A stretch of DNA of 64,000 nt from JAAYZB01 sp035379945 (GCA_035379945.1 DAOSWG010000008.1:1-64000), one strand, 5' to 3'. Shown: positions 51,925-61,322, counted from the stretch's first letter. Notes: generated by a model from the letters alone, not told the origin. Translations and numbers: made by a program.

Positions 51925-52527
51925 TCATTCGAAAAGCAGGCTTGCCCGTGAATAAAACCATTCTTTCCGGCTTTCCAAAGCCGAATCAATTGTTTCGTCG
52001 ATTTGAAGCGCATGTTTCTCGGACAAAGCGACAAATCCGCCGATTTTGATTGCTGGATCCTCGGATACGGTATTTTGTTCCTTGCAGGTATCCTTGATTA
52101 TTCCAGCCAGATTTTCATCACCTTTACGAATCCGGAAATCAATCTTCCCTCCGGATAACTTGGTATAAATTCCAACAAGATTTGATTTCATCATTTTAGT
52201 ATATTCCGGGCCATTCGCAAAATCCTGCAATTTTGTCTTGGCTACCGCAAAAATCTGATCCATGTATTCCTGACGCTTTTGCATCAGTTTGTGCGAATAG
52301 TCGTAGGAAATACGATTGAGTTCCTGACTATGATCGGTTTCCATATCTCTGATTTTAGCCGCAAGTTCGGTTTGCGAAGATTCCGAAAGATCAGATTTGA
52401 TCTTTTCTAGCGCCTTTTTTTTCAAATCGTCGATTTCCGCTTTGAGTGCCTTCATCTGTTTCCCGGCGTTCATTATAATTTCGTCTTCGAAATATTTATA
52501 AAGCTGGTCGTTGGTATAATAATCCAT
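51925..52527 (-). CDS. ntpE: V-type ATP synthase subunit E
   Basis: A peripheral-stalk subunit of 200 residues: a long charged N-terminal helix (about 1-100, AGKQMKALKAEIDDLKKKAL) followed by a globular C-terminal domain ending in TIDSALESRKEWFYSRASLLF. It pairs with the helical protein at 57384-57698 to hold the A3B3 head. Confidence 0.9.
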   Translation of the reverse strand: MDYYTNDQLYKYFEDEIIMNAGKQMKALKAEIDDLKKKALEKIKSDLSESSQTELAAKIRDMETDHSQELNRISYDYSHKLMQKRQEYMDQIFAVAKTKLQDFANGPEYTKMMKSNLVGIYTKLSGGKIDFRIRKGDENLAGIIKDTCKEQNTVSEDPAIKIGGFVALSEKHALQIDETIDSALESRKEWFYSRASLLFE

Positions 52528-52538
52528 TGGTTTTCACC

Positions 52539-52847
52539 TCATATCTTGATGCCGATTGCTTCACTGACGTATTTGTCAATCGTTTCTCCGATATTCGTAC
52601 CGCCATGGCGATCCGGTATCTCGACAATCAAAGGAATATCTCTCGTCAGTTTTAGTTCTGATATAACTTCAGGACAAAGTTCCACCAATTTGGTGGTAAT
52701 CAAAACTATGCAGTTTTCCTTGTCCTGCATGGCCTTTTCAAGTTCCACCAGGACTTCCTGGCGCAGGTGGACAACGACGCCTTCAATACCGACAAGCCGC
52801 ATGCCGACAAGGGTGTCGACGTTGTCGCTGATGACAAAAAATTTCAT
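52539..52847 (-). CDS. ntpG: V-type ATP synthase subunit F
   Basis: A 102-residue rotor-associated subunit with a Rossmann-like fold: FFVISDNVDTLVGMRLVGIEG at the start and LIVEIPDRHGG near the end. It binds subunit D in the central shaft (called NtpG in Enterococcus hirae). It lies between the c-ring gene and subunit E. Confidence 0.92.
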   Translation of the reverse strand: MKFFVISDNVDTLVGMRLVGIEGVVVHLRQEVLVELEKAMQDKENCIVLITTKLVELCPEVISELKLTRDIPLIVEIPDRHGGTNIGETIDKYVSEAIGIKI

Positions 52848-52865
52848 GTTGTCCTTGTAACTTTC

Positions 52866-53303
52866 TTAAAGCTTGTTGATGATCAAAATCGAGATCAACA
52901 AACCATAGATGGCGATTCCTTCACCCAAAGCCACAAAGATCATCGACTTACCGAATGTCTTTTCATTTTCCGATAAAGCTCCGATGGCGGCCGGTGTACC
53001 GGCTGCGACGGCGATTCCGGCTCCGAGCGATGACAACCCGGCGGCCAGAGCTGCACTCAGAAATCCTAGTCCCTGGGCGATGGAACCGTCAAATGCCGTC
53101 GTTTCGCCGGCAGCTGCGACCCAAACGCCTTTTATTTCAAAAACCGCGGTAAGAATCAATAAACCGAAAAATCCGAAAACCTGTCCCAAAACCCGACGTT
53201 TGGCGGAAATGAAAGACACTTTTCCACGAAACACATTGACAAGGGGCAAGGAAATCAAAATCAGCAAAGCGAGCGGCAACAACCATTCAAAACCATTCAA
53301 CAT
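52866..53303 (-). CDS. ntpK: ATP synthase subunit C / V-type subunit K (rotor ring)
   Basis: A 145-residue membrane protein. Two N-terminal hydrophobic helices (about 7-25 and 38-57) precede a classical c-type hairpin (about 77-104 and 117-143) with the ion-carrying E128 in ALGEGIAIYGLLIS. This is the variant seen in several Clostridia-like genomes, with one complete hairpin per chain plus an extra helix pair, unlike the four-helix NtpK of Enterococcus. The Gln-rich sodium-site residues of NtpK are not seen, so the coupling ion is uncertain. Confidence 0.92.
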   Translation of the reverse strand: MLNGFEWLLPLALLILISLPLVNVFRGKVSFISAKRRVLGQVFGFFGLLILTAVFEIKGVWVAAAGETTAFDGSIAQGLGFLSAALAAGLSSLGAGIAVAAGTPAAIGALSENEKTFGKSMIFVALGEGIAIYGLLISILIINKL

Positions 53304-53345
53304 AAAGGTACCTCCTAATATATCTCAATTTTATTTTTTCTCCAT

Positions 53346-55265
53346 TTATTCGAATATCGTAAAGGCGACGCCGTCGCCTTCATAATAACGGGAAAACATT
53401 TCATAGTATTCCAGACGCAAAACCTGAATCCCGACAACCAGCCCTTCCAAAGCCATCACAATCATGTTCCCGAACAGGAACACGAGCGCTTCTCCGACAA
53501 AGTTACCGACAGATGACATCAAGGTATATACCACCAACATCATTCCGGCGTGCGACAATACGAATCCGCCCACACGCAGGAAAGACACCGTGTTGGTCAG
53601 ATATGACAAAGCGATCTCGTAAAGATCGAAGAACGTATCGGCGATAAACCCGCCTATTCTGCCGGTGAAAAATTTCTGACCGGCAAATTTTCTGACGAAT
53701 GGCTGTTTCAATATGATCATTAAAACCGGTATGCCGATAAACAATAACAAGGCCCACAGCGTAAAGAAACTCACTCCGTAAAAAAACTTCGCCAGTAGGC
53801 TGACCGCCACGTAAGAATAAAGGATCAAACCGGCAATACCGTTGTGGGAAAAGATCATTTCCGCATATTCTTTCTTCTTGCGTCTGGTCATGATATTGAT
53901 CAGGATTGATGTGATGATCAATGCGGCCCCGATGATAACCGCCAGAGTCAACAGGGTGGAAGTGAAATCATTACTCAAAACATCAACTGGCTTGTTTTGC
54001 ATGCCAAACAGTTTGTAGAGAGGCAAAAGCAAAGTCTCGTTTCCGAAAACAGAGCCGTAGATGAATCCGAAGAAAGTCGAAAACATGCCGATACGGATGG
54101 CTATTTGTCCCAAACTCGATTTTTTCTTCCTGGCCAGCAATATCCCCAGAAGAACCAACACAAGTCCTTGGCCGACATCACCGAACATGATTCCAAAAAG
54201 AAGAGAATACGTCACCGCAAAAAATGGCGTCGGATCAATATCCGCATACGATGGCGTTCCATACATATTGACAAAAGTCGAAAACGGTCTGGTAAACCAA
54301 TTGTTTTTGAGCTTTGTAGGTGGCACCAGCCGTTTGTCGGCCCCGGCCGGACGCACTGTCACTTCTACATCCTTTATGTTTGCGAATCTTTCTTTTATCC
54401 GTTCAACGTCTGTCGCTTCGGCAAATCCCGTTATTGAGAATTTTTCTCCCAAATTAACGACATACTTCTTTGCTTCGTTAATTTTAGCTAAGAACAGCAA
54501 TTCGTTTTTAATGGCAACAAGTTCATGTTTTGATTCCTGCAAGAAACTTGTTATTTCTGTTTGCAATTCAGAAGATTCCTTGCAGAAATTATTCATTTCC
54601 CTTGTCAATTGAGTCTCGGCGCTTTCCGGCGTGCCGTGGACAAATTCCGGGATATGGATGCGTTCGAAGAACAAAGACGAGAAGATATTGTCAACTTCTC
54701 TTTCGTATTCCGGGGATGTGAAATACATACACCAACTGTATTCCTTGTCGGTTCCGAAAGAATTGAAAATAAAGGGCCGGGATCGATAATAGTCCAATTT
54801 TTCAATGCTGCTTTTCGGTAGGCGTCCCACCCTTGCAAAAATATAGCGGCAGGAAAACAGATCATCCAAAGAAATATCCATGCTTTCGATGTTTCTGACC
54901 TGAACCAAGGCATTCTCGTATTTTTCCGTTTGTTCCTGAAGTTCTTTTTTCTTTTCGATGAGTTCTTTCAGTCTCTTGTGCGTCGTAGAAATGTAATTCT
55001 TCATCTTATCGGGAGAATACTCGGTTATTTCCGTCCCGTCTGCCGAAATCTCAATATCAAATTCTTTTTCGATTTCCGACAACTCTTCCAATATCGTTTC
55101 TGTCGGATTCTCTTCGGAAATGGTTCTGAGCCCGTGTACTCTTTCGACAAATTTAGAAGATAGAACCGGACTGAAGCAATGCAAAGAAACGAATTTCGCC
55201 AAGACTGGTTCGAGATTCGAAAGATTCGAAGTGATGTTGATCAATTTGAGTTTTGCGATTGCCAT
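53346..55265 (-). CDS. ntpI: V-type ATP synthase subunit I (full length)
   Basis: The stator subunit (639 residues) that forms the ion half-channels. The cytoplasmic coiled-coil half (about 1-325) is followed by a membrane half of about seven helices (from VTYSLLFGIMFGDVGQGLVL). The membrane part includes the conserved LRVGGFVLSHAGM and LVVGIQVLRLEYYEMFSRYY segments, with the channel Arg in the helix LEGLVVGIQVLRLEYYE. A soluble relative of its first half is encoded just upstream. Confidence 0.95.
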   Translation of the reverse strand: MAIAKLKLINITSNLSNLEPVLAKFVSLHCFSPVLSSKFVERVHGLRTISEENPTETILEELSEIEKEFDIEISADGTEITEYSPDKMKNYISTTHKRLKELIEKKKELQEQTEKYENALVQVRNIESMDISLDDLFSCRYIFARVGRLPKSSIEKLDYYRSRPFIFNSFGTDKEYSWCMYFTSPEYEREVDNIFSSLFFERIHIPEFVHGTPESAETQLTREMNNFCKESSELQTEITSFLQESKHELVAIKNELLFLAKINEAKKYVVNLGEKFSITGFAEATDVERIKERFANIKDVEVTVRPAGADKRLVPPTKLKNNWFTRPFSTFVNMYGTPSYADIDPTPFFAVTYSLLFGIMFGDVGQGLVLVLLGILLARKKKSSLGQIAIRIGMFSTFFGFIYGSVFGNETLLLPLYKLFGMQNKPVDVLSNDFTSTLLTLAVIIGAALIITSILINIMTRRKKKEYAEMIFSHNGIAGLILYSYVAVSLLAKFFYGVSFFTLWALLLFIGIPVLMIILKQPFVRKFAGQKFFTGRIGGFIADTFFDLYEIALSYLTNTVSFLRVGGFVLSHAGMMLVVYTLMSSVGNFVGEALVFLFGNMIVMALEGLVVGIQVLRLEYYEMFSRYYEGDGVAFTIFE

Positions 55266-55321
55266 CTGAATGAAGATCCTTTCAAAACACGTTGGTCCGT
55301 AATATCAGATCTATGACTAAA

Positions 55322-56299
55322 TCAATAAAAATTCTCTTTTTTCAGTATCTTCGGTGGGATCAACCTGGCATCGGCATCGGCCGGCATGATTTCCAGTCCC
55401 AGTTTGGGATTTGACTTGATCATTTCTGTGATCCGATGAACATCCTTGGAACGAACAAATCCCGAAATCGATATTTTTGACCCAAGCACGACAACATACT
55501 TCTTTGCCGCATTTACCCGGTTCAAAAACTGCAACTCCCCTTTGACTTCAGATAACTCTTCTGATGCGGTCGCTAAAGCATTTGTGATTTTTGTTTCGAT
55601 TTCTTCCAGTTCTTTTGCGATTTTTCCTTTTTTGTCCGCTAAAGTCATTGCCGCCTGTTTCGGCGTTCCGTGGACAAAATCGGGAATGTAGAATCGTTCG
55701 AAGAACAGGGATGAGAATATGTTGTCAACTTCTCGCTCGTATTCCTTTGATGTGAAATACATACACCAGCTATAGTTTTTGTCTTCGGCAAACGATTTGA
55801 ATATAAAGGGTTTGTCCTGATAAAACTCCAGTTTCTCTACACTGTCGTTTGGCAACTTTCCAAATCTGGCATACACATAATCGCATGAAAAAATGTCTTC
55901 TAACGGGGTATTTAGACCCGCCAGGGTCTTTACTTGTTTGTAGGCTTCCTCGTATTTGTCCAACTCTTTCTTCTTTTCGTTTCTCTTGTTAACCAAATCG
56001 GATAACTCGGTTTTTATTTTATCAATGGCTTTTTTTGCTTTGATAATTCCCATTGTTGATGTTTTTACTATCTTTGGTTCGGCAAGAAAAGAAAACTTTT
56101 TCTCGATTTCCGCGATTTCTCCCAGATAAGCCGGACACGGATTTTCATCGGATAAAGCCGACAGTCCGTGGACCACATCGACAAATTTGATCGCATCGAC
56201 CGGAGCAAAACAATGAATGTTCGCAAAAGACGCCAAAGCGGAATCAGCATTGGTTTTGTTTGTGGATATGACTGCCAATCTGATTTTTGACAATGCCAT
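55322..56299 (-). CDS. Soluble paralogue of V-ATPase subunit I cytoplasmic half
   Basis: A 325-residue protein that aligns end to end with residues 1-325 of the subunit I encoded next to it. Shared blocks include YSWCMYFTS-EYEREVDNIF, then FVHGTP, then AKKYVV.LG and RL.PP..L. It stops just where the full-length protein enters its membrane half. The 56 bases up to the next gene hold no remnant of membrane helices, so it is not a recent frameshift. It has its own ribosome site and operon position. It may add or regulate a peripheral-stalk contact; this is inference. Confidence 0.85.
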   Translation of the reverse strand: MALSKIRLAVISTNKTNADSALASFANIHCFAPVDAIKFVDVVHGLSALSDENPCPAYLGEIAEIEKKFSFLAEPKIVKTSTMGIIKAKKAIDKIKTELSDLVNKRNEKKKELDKYEEAYKQVKTLAGLNTPLEDIFSCDYVYARFGKLPNDSVEKLEFYQDKPFIFKSFAEDKNYSWCMYFTSKEYEREVDNIFSSLFFERFYIPDFVHGTPKQAAMTLADKKGKIAKELEEIETKITNALATASEELSEVKGELQFLNRVNAAKKYVVVLGSKISISGFVRSKDVHRITEMIKSNPKLGLEIMPADADARLIPPKILKKENFY

Positions 56300-56322
56300 C
56301 TTTTCTGCTTCTCCTTTTTAAA

Positions 56323-57369
56323 TCAATAAATCAGCATTTTCCTGATTTCGCTTTCTGGAAGGCCATAACGGATACCTTCGATGATATGGAACAAATTCTG
56401 CCTTTCGATTTCTTCCATGATCAGGAATGCGGAAAAAACAATGGGGGCCGAATTTGAATAATATAGATCTTTTTTTGCCAGATGATATCTGATTTTATCG
56501 CCAAAATATTCGACATAAACAAAATCGTTATCGTCAGCATAGCGGGCATACTCCGAATCTCTTAGAAAGGACAATATCCCATCGGCGTCGGTATTTTCGA
56601 TAATTTCCCTAGCTCTTTTTTTGCTTGTTCTGATATGTTTGAAATCCATCAAACTCTCGATTTCATCGGGACTGGCATCGTAAAACTTCTTCAGACGATA
56701 TGCCAAAATGATATTGGCAAGCTCGATTCTCGTCATGAACATAATTTCCAATTCTTTTCTCACGCTGCCGGAATAATTCTCGGCGATACGTTCAAAAACG
56801 CAGTCGTAATAGTGGGAATTGAGTTTTTGCTCGATGGCCGAGTATTTGATGAGATTGCGATCCGTTTCAAAATATGGTTCCAAGATCGCTTGATATTTGG
56901 TGCCCTTGACAGCTTCTAGCAGCATGCCGTAATCCCTTACCCGGGAAAAAGCCGTGATGTCAAAACTCGCATGTCTGATGAAATATGTCGGAAATTCGGC
57001 GATGGCGATATCGATGTTTTCTGATATGAGCATTCTTATCGTGGCCAGAATAAGATCTATTTCTCTATGGATGATATTGAGATGATAATACGATTTATCT
57101 TTCAATTCCACGAATTTGGCTACTTTCAACGTATGGAGAAAATTGTTCTTCTTAATCAACTCTTCCAATTGTCCGCGGTGAATCGATGATTCCTGGATGT
57201 CGGCCAGGGTTTCCTGATAATCTGGATGATTTTTCAGATATGCGGCTATTTCGCCAACCGATTTTTTCTTACTGAGTTCTTCAAAATCCTCCGCTTTCAA
57301 AAGCGTGCCATAAATGGCTTTGGTTTTAGCGACCATGGCGTTTGCGGCAAAAGACCCCATCGGTTTCAC
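56323..57369 (-). CDS. ntpC: V-type ATP synthase subunit C (V0D/AC39 type)
   Basis: The 348-residue protein links the rotor shaft to the c-ring. It has the helical AC39 pattern: ANAMVAKTKAIYGTLL near the start, a middle FRVRDYGMLLEAVKGTKY-like segment (SRVRDYGMLLEAV) and a C-terminal VEYFGDKIRYHLAKKD followed by FLIMEEIERQNLFHIIEGIRYG. It is the second gene of the operon, 14 bases after the first. Confidence 0.92.
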   Translation of the reverse strand: MKPMGSFAANAMVAKTKAIYGTLLKAEDFEELSKKKSVGEIAAYLKNHPDYQETLADIQESSIHRGQLEELIKKNNFLHTLKVAKFVELKDKSYYHLNIIHREIDLILATIRMLISENIDIAIAEFPTYFIRHASFDITAFSRVRDYGMLLEAVKGTKYQAILEPYFETDRNLIKYSAIEQKLNSHYYDCVFERIAENYSGSVRKELEIMFMTRIELANIILAYRLKKFYDASPDEIESLMDFKHIRTSKKRAREIIENTDADGILSFLRDSEYARYADDNDFVYVEYFGDKIRYHLAKKDLYYSNSAPIVFSAFLIMEEIERQNLFHIIEGIRYGLPESEIRKMLIY

Positions 57370-57383
57370 TTCCTTCGGCTAAT

Positions 57384-57698
57384 TTATTCTTCCTTCAGAC
57401 AAGCATTATAAACCTGATCGGTCCATTCCTGAAAATGCGCCTTGAACGCGCCTTCCATTTTGGCAATCGATTCCTGATAAGAAATTTCAAATTCACGTTT
57501 CCTCTTATCCATTTCTTTATCCAATTTATCTTTTTTGTCAGTAAGCGCCTTTTCGGTTTGGCCCTTGTATTCCGCTTCCATTTTGGTTTTTTCATCACGG
57601 ATATACGCGTCAATTTTATCTTTTTCTTTTCGCAAGGCATCTACTTTCAAGCGATATTCTTTGTCCAGTTCGACAATGTCCTTGATCAGTTTCTCCAT
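57384..57698 (-). CDS. V-type ATP synthase peripheral-stalk helical subunit (G/H type)
   Basis: A 104-residue, almost wholly charged coiled coil (EKLIKDIVELDKEYRLKVDALRKEKDKI; many K and E). This is the expected shape of the subunit that forms the peripheral stalk with subunit E. Sequence recognition is weak because of its composition; operon position as first gene supports it. AGGAGG lies eight bases before the ATG. Confidence 0.8.
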   Translation of the reverse strand: MEKLIKDIVELDKEYRLKVDALRKEKDKIDAYIRDEKTKMEAEYKGQTEKALTDKKDKLDKEMDKRKREFEISYQESIAKMEGAFKAHFQEWTDQVYNACLKEE

Positions 57699-57740
57699 AT
57701 CGGACGCCTCCTAAAGTATGTATGATATGACATGCTATAT

Positions 57741-57769
57741 ATTATAGCACCAAAATAAACGATATTCAA
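57741..57769 (-). promoter_or_regulatory. Promoter of the V-type ATPase operon
   Basis: On the minus strand TTGAAT (57769-57764), 17 bases, TATAAT (57746-57741), about 40 bases before the first gene. All ten genes follow without a clear internal terminator. Confidence 0.8.
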
Positions 57770-57797
57770 AACCTTGATTCATCTCTTTTTGGCCAGT

Positions 57798-57830
57798 AAA
57801 AAAAATAACAGCCCTTGCGGGCATGTTATT
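57798..57830 (-). terminator. Terminator after the HMA-domain gene
   Basis: On the minus strand AATAACATGCCC pairs with GGGCTGTTATT, followed by eight T. It overlaps the stop codon of the 57826 gene. Confidence 0.8.
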
Positions 57831-58035
57831 CTTCACTGATCAATTCCACCAAGTGGTATCCTTCTTCTTCCAAGGTGGCTGCGATGACTTTTTTGGAAAC
57901 ATATCCTTTAAAAGTCGCAACTCCGTCCTCGGCTGATACACTTACATCTGTCACTCCGTATATTCCTTCCAGGATATGCTGTACATCCCTGGCGCATCCA
58001 TTGCAACAAATACCTTCGATTATCGCCTTTTTCAT
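57826..58035 (-). CDS. Heavy-metal-associated (HMA) domain protein, 69 aa
   Basis: A single HMA ferredoxin-like domain. The metal loop is GICCNGC (C10, C11, C14), followed by the usual helix ARDVQHILEGIYGV and YHLVEL end. The double Cys is a variant of the MxCxxC motif. It probably carries copper or another soft metal; partner P-type ATPase genes are not in the window. It lies 48 bases after the diguanylate cyclase gene. Confidence 0.85.
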   Translation of the reverse strand: MKKAIIEGICCNGCARDVQHILEGIYGVTDVSVSAEDGVATFKGYVSKKVIAATLEEEGYHLVELISEE

Positions 58036-58083
58036 ATCTGCTTCACTTCTTTCTTATGTCGAATTGTTAACTACCTATCAAAA

Positions 58084-59661
58084 TCAAACCATTTCGTTTT
58101 CGTCCGGTTCATAGACCGTTAACTTGTTTTTGCCTGTGTTTTTCGATCTATAAAGCGCCTTATCGGCCAAGAAAATCAGATCATAAATATCTATCGGTTT
58201 CGAACCGGAATGGTTATATAATCCCAAACTGACTTTCAAATCGATCTTTTTGCCTTCGAAACTGTATTCCTTTTTCATCGCCGCGATGCGAATCCCCTGG
58301 GCCATGGCGATTGCATCTTCTCTGGAAATGTTCTTGAGAAGAACGACAAATTCTTCGCCGCCGTAACGCGCAAACAGACTATCGTCGGGAAGCAACTCGA
58401 AGATTGTTTCGGCAAATGTCTTCAACACATAATCCCCGGCCATATGGCTATAAGTGTCATTGATTGATTTAAAATCGTCAATATCCATATAGATGATGGA
58501 GAATTCAGCGTGCCGTTTGTTCATGCCTGCCAGATATTCCCTGGCTTTTTCATGAAATGCCCGGCGATTGAGAATTTTAGTCAATTCATCGTGGGAAGCC
58601 TGATAATCAAGTTTTTCGATCTTATCGACAAAGGTCGTTGTTTCGTTGAACTTTAGCATATATCCCTTCAAACTGCGACTGATAGGAGATATTAGAGAAA
58701 TGGTTTCCAATACATAATGCTTTATTCCTTTGGTGAAACTGAACGGTTGCATATCGATTATGGCCGCCAGCATCTCCCTGTCGCTTCCGAACATTTGTTC
58801 CAAAGGCATATGGAGGTAAGGCGGATTCTCTTTTTCCATAAATTCGGTCGCGGCTTTGTTCCATGTGACCAATTCCCTTTGTTCGTTCAATATCATCAAA
58901 GGTAAGGTGTTGATCTCAAAAGCGTGCTGGTAAGCCTCCGGCTGCAAATCGAATAGTTCATACCGGAATATCGCATAAATGATGATATAACTGATAAAAA
59001 CAAGAATATAGAGCGACCAATCGATCCCGGTCGTCACCTTGGTGAAATATGCCACGAACGATGAACCGAGTCCAATGATGGAACACATCGCCATGATCAG
59101 GGATTGTTTCTTTCTGGTTCCATGAGTTTGCATGTAGTTGTTTATATAGATGTATGCGACATATGCCGTCAAGCTGGCATTATACGAAATATTCAAAAAA
59201 TATAACGGCCCTTTCGTAAGGGAAAGAACGGTAACGGTTTCAATGCCAAAGAAAGAAAATTGGGTTAATTCCGCTTCCGAATAATAAAGATCGAAGCCGG
59301 TGAAATAAGATATTTGAACCGACAGGAAAGTAATAAAAGGCACAATTAACAAAATAATATAATGGTTAAGTTTTGTGCTGTACTGGGCATCGCGGAATTT
59401 TTTTGCAACATAGATCCAAACCACAACGATAAACGGTATGGCAAAATATTGAATATGATTGAATATCACTTTGATGACTATGTCGTTCGATGCCAGCTCC
59501 ATGGCGTACCCGAAAGCATAAATGAATTCGAGAAAAAACAGCACGCTGACTTTCCAGAAACCGTGAGCGGATTTAAGTTTAACAAGAATATAAATTCCGA
59601 TGAAAAGAGAAATCAATGCCATTGCAAATGTAAATCCCACTAACAACGCAATGTAATTCAT
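58084..59661 (-). CDS. Diguanylate cyclase with 7TM sensor region
   Basis: A 525-residue protein with about seven N-terminal membrane helices (about 5-220, of the histidine-kinase-7TM type), a PAS-like linker domain (about 235-330), and a C-terminal GGDEF domain (about 355-520). The active-site loop reads RYGGEEF. It would make c-di-GMP in answer to a membrane or ligand signal. No inhibitory RxxD site is visible five residues before GGEEF, so product inhibition is unlikely. No c-di-GMP phosphodiesterase or receptor is nearby. Confidence 0.88.
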   Translation of the reverse strand: MNYIALLVGFTFAMALISLFIGIYILVKLKSAHGFWKVSVLFFLEFIYAFGYAMELASNDIVIKVIFNHIQYFAIPFIVVVWIYVAKKFRDAQYSTKLNHYIILLIVPFITFLSVQISYFTGFDLYYSEAELTQFSFFGIETVTVLSLTKGPLYFLNISYNASLTAYVAYIYINNYMQTHGTRKKQSLIMAMCSIIGLGSSFVAYFTKVTTGIDWSLYILVFISYIIIYAIFRYELFDLQPEAYQHAFEINTLPLMILNEQRELVTWNKAATEFMEKENPPYLHMPLEQMFGSDREMLAAIIDMQPFSFTKGIKHYVLETISLISPISRSLKGYMLKFNETTTFVDKIEKLDYQASHDELTKILNRRAFHEKAREYLAGMNKRHAEFSIIYMDIDDFKSINDTYSHMAGDYVLKTFAETIFELLPDDSLFARYGGEEFVVLLKNISREDAIAMAQGIRIAAMKKEYSFEGKKIDLKVSLGLYNHSGSKPIDIYDLIFLADKALYRSKNTGKNKLTVYEPDENEMV

Positions 59662-59762
59662 CGGATCACCTCCTTAAAACTTTTACACTCCCAATTTGTA
59701 TTTTTATTATATCATTTGTATTTCAAAAAATATAATAAATCTTGAAAAAGGGGGACGGATAT

Positions 59763-60923
59763 TTATTGCTTGTCGGTTTCTTCTGGTATCTTAGGCGAAA
59801 AAGCCAGAAAAAACACAAAACCGAAAGCAACGGTTGCGGCTACGATTTGGTATGGCATTGAATAACCGTTGGCATCTGCCAGCAATCCGAAACCATAGTT
59901 GCCGATAGCGGTGAAAATAGAAAAGAAAAGCGTAATTATCAATATGGCCGTCGTAACATTTTCCACTTTGACGATTTTTATGATGTAATGAATGTTTGCG
60001 TAAATTAGAATTCCCCACGAAGCTCCCCTTAACAAGGTCACCGGGATTATTACCGAAAGCGGCAAGTCGAACCCATAAAAAATAAAACGGGCAACAAAGA
60101 GAAAATTGGCCAGAACCAGCAATTTCCTTTCTCCCATCGATTGTCCTTTCGTGATCATTATACGCAAAGTGATCACCTCGACAAAAACAAAGGCCGCATA
60201 CAATAATCCATACCATTGGGATTCCAGTCCCAGATCAGTAATATAAACACCAAAAAACGAATCGCCGATTCTCACAGCTCCGATGGTGATAGTGTAATAT
60301 ATCAGATACTTGTAGAAATTTTTGTTTTTCAACAGTGACTTGATATCGCGCTTAGTATCTTCCGAAACTTCCGCATCCTTTTTAAATGGTTTCAACCAAA
60401 ATACAATCAGCGATGTCAAAATGAAAAACGTTCCTGAAATGATAAACACGCTTTCGTAACCAAACCAAAGAATCGCCGAGCCGGCAATAGCCGACGCCAC
60501 GACATAAGCGATTGAAGCGTATATTCTGATGGAAGAATACTCAATTTTCTCGTTATTGCAGAAAGTGGCGGTGAACCCGTCCTGGATATTTATGAAGGGA
60601 GAACAAAAGAACGCGATGATACTGACAATCAGAGCATACATTTCAAATCCGGAAATCTGGGTCATGGTTATTATCATTGCGCCTTCGATAACCGTCATTA
60701 TCTTCAATATCAGCCGACTGGTCTTGATATCCTTTACAATGTAATTCCAGAAGGGATTGACAAGAATGGTCGTTATCGGCGTAATGGCAAAAATCAATCC
60801 CAAGTCGGAATCGGAAATTCCCTTTGATACAAAATAAATCGACATGAAAGGATAGAAAAAGGCATCACCAAAATAACGGATAAAATAAAACAACTTGAAT
60901 TTGAATGTCTCCGACATTTTCAT
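59763..60923 (-). CDS. MFS transporter, MFS_1-like (PPP/LacY-like) family
   Basis: About twelve hydrophobic helices in 386 residues. The N-terminus FKLFYFIRYFGDAFFYPFMSIY and the SIRIYASIAYVVASAIAGS segment resemble the MFS_1_like group (3-phenylpropionate/nucleoside permease-like). The substrate is unknown. ATG 60923 has GAGGAGG eight bases upstream; the earlier reading has no ribosome site. Promoter at 60957-60985. Confidence 0.85.
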   Translation of the reverse strand: MKMSETFKFKLFYFIRYFGDAFFYPFMSIYFVSKGISDSDLGLIFAITPITTILVNPFWNYIVKDIKTSRLILKIMTVIEGAMIITMTQISGFEMYALIVSIIAFFCSPFINIQDGFTATFCNNEKIEYSSIRIYASIAYVVASAIAGSAILWFGYESVFIISGTFFILTSLIVFWLKPFKKDAEVSEDTKRDIKSLLKNKNFYKYLIYYTITIGAVRIGDSFFGVYITDLGLESQWYGLLYAAFVFVEVITLRIMITKGQSMGERKLLVLANFLFVARFIFYGFDLPLSVIIPVTLLRGASWGILIYANIHYIIKIVKVENVTTAILIITLFFSIFTAIGNYGFGLLADANGYSMPYQIVAATVAFGFVFFLAFSPKIPEETDKQ

Positions 60924-60956
60924 GACGTTTTCCTCCTCTCGTTTGGCATAGTTGAT

Positions 60957-60985
60957 ATTATACATTCACGGTATGCAATTTGCAA
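60957..60985 (-). promoter_or_regulatory. Promoter of the MFS gene
   Basis: On the minus strand TTGCAA (60985-60980), 17 bases, TATAAT (60962-60957), 33 bases before the start. Confidence 0.75.
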
Positions 60986-61249
60986 CGAAGACGATTATTA
61001 TTTTCTGCCGTCTGAAAAGATGTTACTTTTCTTTCGGTTTCACAATGGAAACTGAAAGGAAAGAAATGTATTTTCATAAATGAACGTTCTCTATTTTCAG
61101 AAAACGATACCTTTTCGTCTCTTTTCCCAAATTTGAATAATATACGTATAAAATATTTTTTTAAACTTCAACCGTCATGATTTCGCACCATGGCGCTGTT
61201 CCTTGGCAATTGGCAAAAAATTTACAATATTTTCATTTTCAAAATAATA
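60986..61249. other. Gap between divergent MFS and nrdD genes
   Basis: This is the rest of a 400-base divergent gap. It has no reading frame of note. It contains a hairpin CTTTCGGTTTC/GAAACTGAAAG (61031-61058, one G-U pair) and one arm (61208-61220) of an inverted repeat whose other arm is in the nrdD promoter. Apart from these I see nothing. Confidence 0.6.
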
Positions 61250-61278
61250 TTGACAAAATCATTTTTGCCAATTATTAT
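61250..61278 (+). promoter_or_regulatory. Promoter of the nrdD-nrdG operon
   Basis: TTGACA (61250-61255), 17 bases, TATTAT (61273-61278). The spacer and -10 overlap the right arm of a 13-bp inverted repeat (61208-61220 / 61261-61273). Confidence 0.75.
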
Positions 61279-61322
61279 CATAAATACCTAAACAAAAAGG
61301 GTGCCGTTTGGAGGGGACCGTT

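Noticed and set aside
55266..55321. Frameshift explanation for the short subunit-I copy
   Set aside because: The gap to the full-length gene is only 56 bases and contains a ribosome site, with no remnants of membrane-helix coding sequence.
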